Made by a program: the position numbers and the translations under genes | Notes under the pieces: generated by a model | Database searches by the model: none | What the model was told of the DNA's origin: nothing | The model's input: the letters and a program-made list of their open reading frames with translations, nothing else | In this document: in pieces, positions 58,691 to 64,000 of the stretch | Layout: every line of letters begins with the position of its first letter | Position numbering within the stretch: the stretch's first letter is position 1 | From: Citrus sinensis | Taxonomy: Eukaryota; Streptophyta; Magnoliopsida; Sapindales; Rutaceae | Assembly (NCBI RefSeq): GCF_022201045.2 | Contig: NC_068561.1 | Span: forward strand, 12,363,001 to 12,427,000 | Direction: 5' to 3' | Length of the DNA: 64,000 nucleotides

Positions 58691-59489
58691 TTGATGCTTT
58701 CCTACAAAAGCTTTTCAGAAAGTCTTTCCCAAGATCATGCGTACTGCTTGTGTGTAAATTCATATCATTTGTAAAAGGAAAAAAAGGATCAAATAAATAA
58801 ATAAACAGACAAGAGATCATCTAATGAACATTGAAGCTAACACCCCAATTTGATAAGAAGAAAACCTAAGAAAACGAAAATCTAACTTATGCCTGTTGAA
58901 CCCTTCAACCGTAGAATAGAGTGCTGTTGCCAGTATATTTTGACAACTTTCTGGGGAAAAGGTGAAGAGATAAAGAGAGAATTGAAAGCATTTTTATAGT
59001 TATAAGCAACAATTTAACAGTTTCTTTCGCAACCATCTGACTTATTTTAAGAACAATACAAGCAGGATCTTAAGCATTTTACCCTCATTTCTTATTACAT
59101 ACTATCTACCGTAGAATAGATATTTTACACACATTTTTGTAAAGAAAGAAAACAATTCTTAAAACCAAAATCGCAAAACAATAAGCATTAATACAATTGA
59201 ACCACAGTTCGCGTGAAACCAAACTTCCAGTTTCAGGTTCTCTTAGCACCTCAGATTTCCATTTCCACAGCACAAAATGCAAAAAGCATTTTTTTTCTTT
59301 TTTTCTTTTTTTTTTTTGTTCTCTTGAAAAATCAAAGTTACCAAAAAAATAAGAGATGAAATACACAATTCATTCTCAACCAAATATAAGCACAAATATG
59401 AGCAGTCACACCAAGTGAAACGTTTTAAGTAAAAAAAAAATCCAAATTAAAAAAAAAAGTTTGGATTTTGTTTACTAACACTCATAATC

Positions 59490-60300
59490 AAAACTTTCCT
59501 GGGTTTATGAACAATCAGTCAGAAAATAATAAAAAAAATTACAAACCAAACCTTAAGCAGCAATACAGCTAAACAAGCAAACGACAGTCTGAATGCAAGC
59601 AAGCTTCCCGTTTCTGGGTATCCTTACCCATCTCATTCTTATTTCCAAAACACAAAAAGCAAAAAACTTTGATGACACAAAATGCTTAAAACGTGGAATA
59701 CATTTCAGTTTCAGCCATAATATAACAAAAACTAGATAAAACTCTGAATGAAACAGAACCCAAAAGTCAAAGATTCCAAAGAATGGAGGCATAAACTTAC
59801 ATTAAGCTTCCTATTGCATGTGTACTTTCAAATAGAGACTAAACCGCTCTAAAAGATAAATCTTTGATTCGCCAACACTCTAGAAATCCAAACTTTCTGG
59901 CTTTTGTAAACAATCAGTCAGACAATAATAAAAAAAATATTGACAAACCAAAACCTTAAGCTGTAATTCAACTACACAAGCAAACAACAATCTGCATGCA
60001 AGCAAGCTTCCTGTTTCTGCGTATCTTAACCCATCTCATTTCATTTCCAAAACACAAAAAAGCAAAAAGCTTTGATGAGACAGAATTCTTAAAACATGAA
60101 ATACATTTCAGCTTCAGCCAAGGTATTAACAAAATCTAGATAAAACTCCTAACGAGACAGAACCCCAAAAGTTTAAAAAAAAAAAAAAATTCCCAAAGAA
60201 TGTAGATAGAAACTTACGTTGAGCTTTCTACTGAATGTTAAGTTTCAAACAGAGACTAAACAACCCCTCTAAAAACTGAATCTTGTTTTCACCAACACTC
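59490..60300. repeat. Tandem duplication of ~396 bp
   Basis: The block AACAATCAGTCAGAAAATAATAAAAAAAAT...CAAGCAAGCTTCC...GTTTCTG...ATACATTTCAG...GAAACTTAC occurs at about 59508-59900 and again at about 59908-60300. A more diverged third copy may lie at 59110-59300. Each copy contains, on the minus strand, a possible splice donor (GTAAGTTT), so this may be a duplicated 5' exon region of the broken polymerase gene. Confidence 0.6.
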
Positions 60301-60654
60301 TCAAAATCCAAACTTTCAAACGTTTATACACAAAACAGTCACACAATGTGCTCACTTTTATATCCAAAATTCCACTCAAAGCTTCGGGGACACCTAGGGC
60401 TGCTAGCCCAGATAAACGAGCGTTAGCGGGCACTTCCAATAGTTTGATTCAAATCGAGCTTTCTTTGGGAATCGTTTGATGGTACTCATTTCGGGTAGCT
60501 TTTGCTCCGAACCAGGAGCTCTAGTAAATGTAAATAGTTTTATTATAGGGATCCCATTTGCCCCTGTACCTTAACAATTTCCTTAATTTAACTGTCATTG
60601 AATTGTTGGTTGTTAAGCTGATAACACTGCTCAATCCTCTCTTATATCAGACTT

Positions 60655-61305
60655 AAGGGGTGGGCATTTGGTTCAGTTCAGTCTGAACCGAACCAAATCG
60701 AACCGTATTATGACAATTTGGTTCGATTTGGTTCGGAGCAAAAACCTAAATAATTCAAAAATTCTGAACCATTTGATTTTTTATTTGGTTCGGTTCAAAA
60801 CCGAACCAAATTACCGAATCAAATGGTTTAGGAAAAAATTAAAATTAAAATTAAAAAATAGTTCAGAATTTATTTTTTTTATTTTTATTTGTTAGTTAAT
60901 ACATGATATTATATATGTCATAGCATACACTTTATTTTATTGTTGAACTTTATTATTTTAATTTATTATTGTTAAATTTTATTATATTGGTTATTATTTA
61001 TGAATTTCTAGATTATTTTTGAAATTTATTATGTTAATTTACTATTGTTAGATTTTATTATGTTGTTTATTCTTTGCTAATTTATAGACTTAAGATTATT
61101 GTTGTATTAATAGTGTATTATTATATTTTTTTTTTTATTGAATAATGAATATATAGGATAAAATTAAACCGAACCGAACTGAGCCGAACCAAATTATAGA
61201 ACGGAACTGAACCAAACCAAATTAATTTGGTTCAGTTCTATAATTTAATTCGCATTTGATTCATAAATTCATGAACCATTTGGTTTCAGTTTGGTTCAGT
61301 TCAAA
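60655..61305. repeat. Second copy of the AT-rich GGTTCGG element
   Basis: It begins AGGGGTGGGCATTTGG and shows the same order of blocks as 9265-9318 plus 16308-16846: GGTTCGGAGCAAAAACC, GAACCATTTGATTTTTTATT, the AT-rich core, and AACCGAAC/GAACCAAATTAATTTGG. The right end is longer and more palindromic than in the first copy. It is non-coding; the class is uncertain (a hAT-like TAGGGGTGGGCA end is suggestive). Confidence 0.7.
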
Positions 61306-61369
61306 TTGAAAAATTGAATGTTGTTATTAACAACATACACTTTGATATTATACTTTTTTTTTTACAATA

Positions 61370-61526
61370 AAAGGTGCTTCATTACACTGAAATATTACTA
61401 GAGAAGTGCAGGTTCAAGAGGCACATCTTGCAGTCATGTATAAGACTCTGATTGACCAAGAGCCATTTTATCAGCTTTGTCAGCTACTGAATTACAGGAG
61501 CGGGAATATGTTTCACTACAAACACA
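61370..61526 (-). pseudogene. LINE ORF2: 3' end of RNase H domain
   Basis: The minus strand reads ETYSRSCNSVADKADKMALG and LQDVPLEPALL, matching the end of the RNase H domain of plant LINEs (an Arg-x-x-Asn-x-x-Ala-Asp block followed by the C-terminal tail). It is separated from the rest of the domain by the element at 61527-62731. Confidence 0.6.
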
Positions 61527-62731
61527 CATCTGTAAAGAGGCGAAGCCAAAAAAAAAAAATTTGGGTGGACTGAATTTTTCCAAGTCCAAATATTATCACA
61601 ATTAAAAATATAAATCTTGATAAAAATTTCATGAATACATAAGAAAATGCATTAAATTCAAGAAACAATTTAGTTACAATTAAATATTATTTAAGTTGTG
61701 TTTTACGATACTTTTGATAATTAAATTCATCTATTATCGAATTTAAATTGATAGTGTTTACAAATTCTCTTTTAATATAAATAACAATACATTCTGATAT
61801 AAACTTCTTCTCTATCTTATTTCGAAGTGATGTCTTGATAAGCTTCATAATATTATTTTCACTTTGAACTTCAACTCTTCGAAACTGAGATTCGAGATGT
61901 TCATCTAATTTAGAATCATCAACATCACATGGAATCTCACTTGATGACTAACCACCATCTTTTTTAAAATAAAAAAAATGTAAGAAGAGTTTTTGTAGAT
62001 TTTGATGGTTGATTGTTTGACATTAATTAACATTGAAAAATAAAGAAGTAAAGAAATATTTTACAAGAGAACTAAATAGAAAATTGCTTATTTTAATCAA
62101 AGCTTTTCTTAAATAAGCTTCTTTTTCTCAAAGAATGTATTTGAGCGCCATAGTTGCAAGCCAGCAACAACAATGCATCATGCATATAAACAGGGAAAAC
62201 CCACTAAACTGACCAAGTGGGTTCAACTTCGGCACTTCTTCTCCTTCACAGAAATGACTCATTTTAATTTATGATTTATCAATAATCAATTTAAAATTTT
62301 GATTGCTAAAATTTAATGATTTGATCTAACAATAATTTGATCATACACAATAATATTAAAACAAGAACTAATTAAAGAATATGACTTTTAGTCTTTACTA
62401 CCTTACAATTAATAAATATATAATAAATGATCAAATAAAAAATAATTTTGTTGTATATTTTTACCAAGAGAAGACAAATAACTGAAGAAAAAGCAGAGCA
62501 CGTCAACATGAAGAAGCGAAGAAAAAAAACAGAGCACGTTCTGGAAGAACAAAGTAAATGCTCAATTTTTTTATATGAATGACATAGTTGTAAATTAATA
62601 GAATGGTAAAGTTATAAATAAACGTATAAAGCAATGACATGACAATCTTGTAAAGTTTACACAATGGTATTTTTGTAAAATTATCAAAATTTTGGATAGG
62701 CAATAGCTCACAAAAAGCTCCGCCCCTACTC
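61527..62731 (-). mobile_element. hAT-family element, decayed, inserted in the LINE
   Basis: The left end GTAAAGAGGCGAAGCCA and the complement of the right end (CAGAGTAGGGGCGGAGC) are imperfect inverted repeats of the plant hAT type. Between them the minus strand at about 61690-61870 encodes INLNSIIDEFNYQKYRKTQ and MKLIKTSLRNKIEKKF, resembling the C-terminal dimerisation region of ZMYM1-like hAT transposases. Most of the transposase is gone. The insertion splits LINE RNase H sequence, with one half on each side. Confidence 0.6.
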
Positions 62732-62732
62732 T

Positions 62733-62886
62733 GTTTTGTTACAAATAAAAGCTCTAATGTCAGAGATTAGCCAATCAATTTTCAAATTGCTACTAATTCT
62801 CTCTGCTTTGTTTTGTTACAAATAAAAGCTCTAATGTCAGAGATAAGCCAATTAATTTTCAGATTACTACTAATTCTCTGTGATAT
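62733..62886. repeat. 77-bp tandem duplication in the LINE RNase H
   Basis: GTTTTGTTACAAATAAAAGC starts at 62733 and again at 62810, and the two units match apart from a few substitutions through CTACTAATTCTCTCTG. The duplication follows the edge of the hAT element directly. Confidence 0.8.
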
Positions 62887-63870
62887 AAGACTAATACCAT
62901 TAACTGAATCAAACTCGATCATTAGTGGAGTAAGCCCCAAATCCACTACCAATTCGATACCTTCCAATATCACACTAGCTTTCACAAATTCAGTAGCACC
63001 AGAGAAAGGTCTTCTACATATTGAACTAGCCTTAAATTCTCCCTGCGAATTTCTAATTACAACTTCAAGCCTGGCTAAACCTTCAGTCTCATTGATTGCT
63101 GCATCTGAATTCAACTTAAACCAGTTTTTGTCAGGAGAAGGCCATCTTTCCTCTTTACTTGCTAGAGAGGCTTTTAACATGGGTAGCTTGAGCATCCTTG
63201 GGAAGCTTGAATTACACTATTAGTCCTTACCAAAGTACTCAAAATATCATTTCCTCCCTGTTGGAATAGAGTCAGATTCTTTGATCGCCAAACTGACCAA
63301 GCAAGAACAACAAAACCTTTAAATTTTCTTTAGATAATAGAGAGTGCAAATACAGAGAGACACTATAAAAGTCATTAAAAAGAGTTCATCTTTAAGAATC
63401 GGCTAAAGTTGAGAGATTTCATACCTTTCGGGTTATTTTACAAGTCAACAAGGCATGGAAGGCATCTTCCTTACCTATATGACATCTCTGACAATAGGGA
63501 GAATCTGATTATTTTCCTCCTGTATAAGTTATCTGCTACAGGTGGAATATTCAACAAAGCTCACCACATGAAAATATTAATTTTACTGAGGAGAGATAAG
63601 GACTATAGATGCTTCCACCAGCCTGAGGTTGAATAAGAACAGGAAGGGGATTCTAAGTAATTAAGCCTTAGGGCCACATGGTAACTGCTTTTGACAGTAT
63701 AAAGACCTCTCTTGTCATAATGCCAAACCAATTGGTTTGATCTTGGCACGTTAGGTATCGGGATTCTAAGAATAACTTCAACATCTATTGGCATAAAAAG
63801 ACTACGAATTAGTGACTCATTCCATGATTGATCTAAATTCATCAACTCTGCTACCACTTTGATATTATAC
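62782..63870 (-). pseudogene. LINE (L1-type) ORF2 C-terminal part: zinc-finger-like domain and RNase H
   Basis: From the right, the minus strand encodes WNESLIRSLFMPIDVEVILR, LVWHYDKRGLYTVKSSYHVA and GWWKHL (63603-63857). A Cys/His block follows in another frame (SPYCQRCHIGKEDAFHALLT near 63450-63510). Then comes an RVT_3-type RNase H: KNWFKLNSDAAI, RRPFSGATEFVKASVILEGI, MIEFDSVNGISLI (62782-63195). This order is the 3' half of plant non-LTR retrotransposon ORF2. Frameshifts separate the blocks. The reverse transcriptase and endonuclease parts would lie past the right edge of the window or are lost. Confidence 0.8.
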
Positions 63871-64000
63871 TTTGATATTACTTATTAGCTTAACAAAACA
63901 ACATCCATTTGAGATTGAAGTATAAGAACAAGGCTACATCTTAATTATGTAATTTAAATTAAGCAAAGGCACAATAATTACATGAAAATTGATATTAAAT
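63871..64000. other. AT-rich sequence at window edge
   Basis: No recognisable coding remains. It could belong to the LINE or be an insertion in it. Confidence 0.4.

Overview
This window is nuclear DNA of a flowering plant, most likely a woody rosid such as Citrus. The evidence is GT-AG introns, an AT-rich composition, a chloroplast-targeted TerC protein, a tandem cluster of lambda-class glutathione S-transferases, Athila- and Tat-type Ty3/gypsy elements, and an endogenous pararetrovirus of the petuvirus type known from Citrus genomes. The species call is inference; plant nuclear DNA is certain.

Layout. Bases 1-20,000 are a nest of transposable elements. A decayed Athila retrotransposon on the minus strand (1-6025, running off the left edge) is inserted in the integrase of an older plus-strand Ty3/gypsy element. 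That integrase also carries a 530-bp MITE. Downstream are a ~65-bp tandem-repeat field and an antisense extra ORF, a layout typical of Tat elements. An AT-rich GGTTCGG repeat is split by a ~7-kb block made of a miniature LTR element (9319-9749) and a rearranged endogenous caulimovirid (9750-16307, three segments in -,+,- order). A SINE lies at 18838-19066.

Bases 20,680-38,495 hold three head-to-tail minus-strand lambda GST genes. The first two are separated by ~9 kb of TE-rich intergenic DNA containing MITE-like and Mutator-like elements. The second gene carries a SINE in one intron and has lost a consensus splice acceptor. The third lacks one intron present in the other two.

Bases 40,020-54,055 hold three ordinary single-copy-type genes: a plastid TerC gene (minus, 14 exons), a MOS11/CIP29-like mRNA-export factor (plus, 5 coding exons built from repeated exons) and a clade-D PP2C phosphatase (minus, 4 exons). 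TerC and MOS11 are divergently transcribed from a ~1.2-kb shared intergenic region.

Bases 57,260-58,690 hold a broken copy of a Pol IV/V second-subunit (NRPD2/NRPE2-like) gene, with a tandemly duplicated ~396-bp segment upstream. The right end is repeats again: a second copy of the GGTTCGG repeat, then the C-terminal part of a LINE ORF2 split by a hAT-type element.

The intact host genes act separately: redox/thiol chemistry (GSTL), thylakoid biogenesis (TerC), nuclear mRNA export (MOS11) and protein dephosphorylation (PP2C). All exon coordinates were worked out by eye from splice signals and frame continuity and may be off by a base in places.
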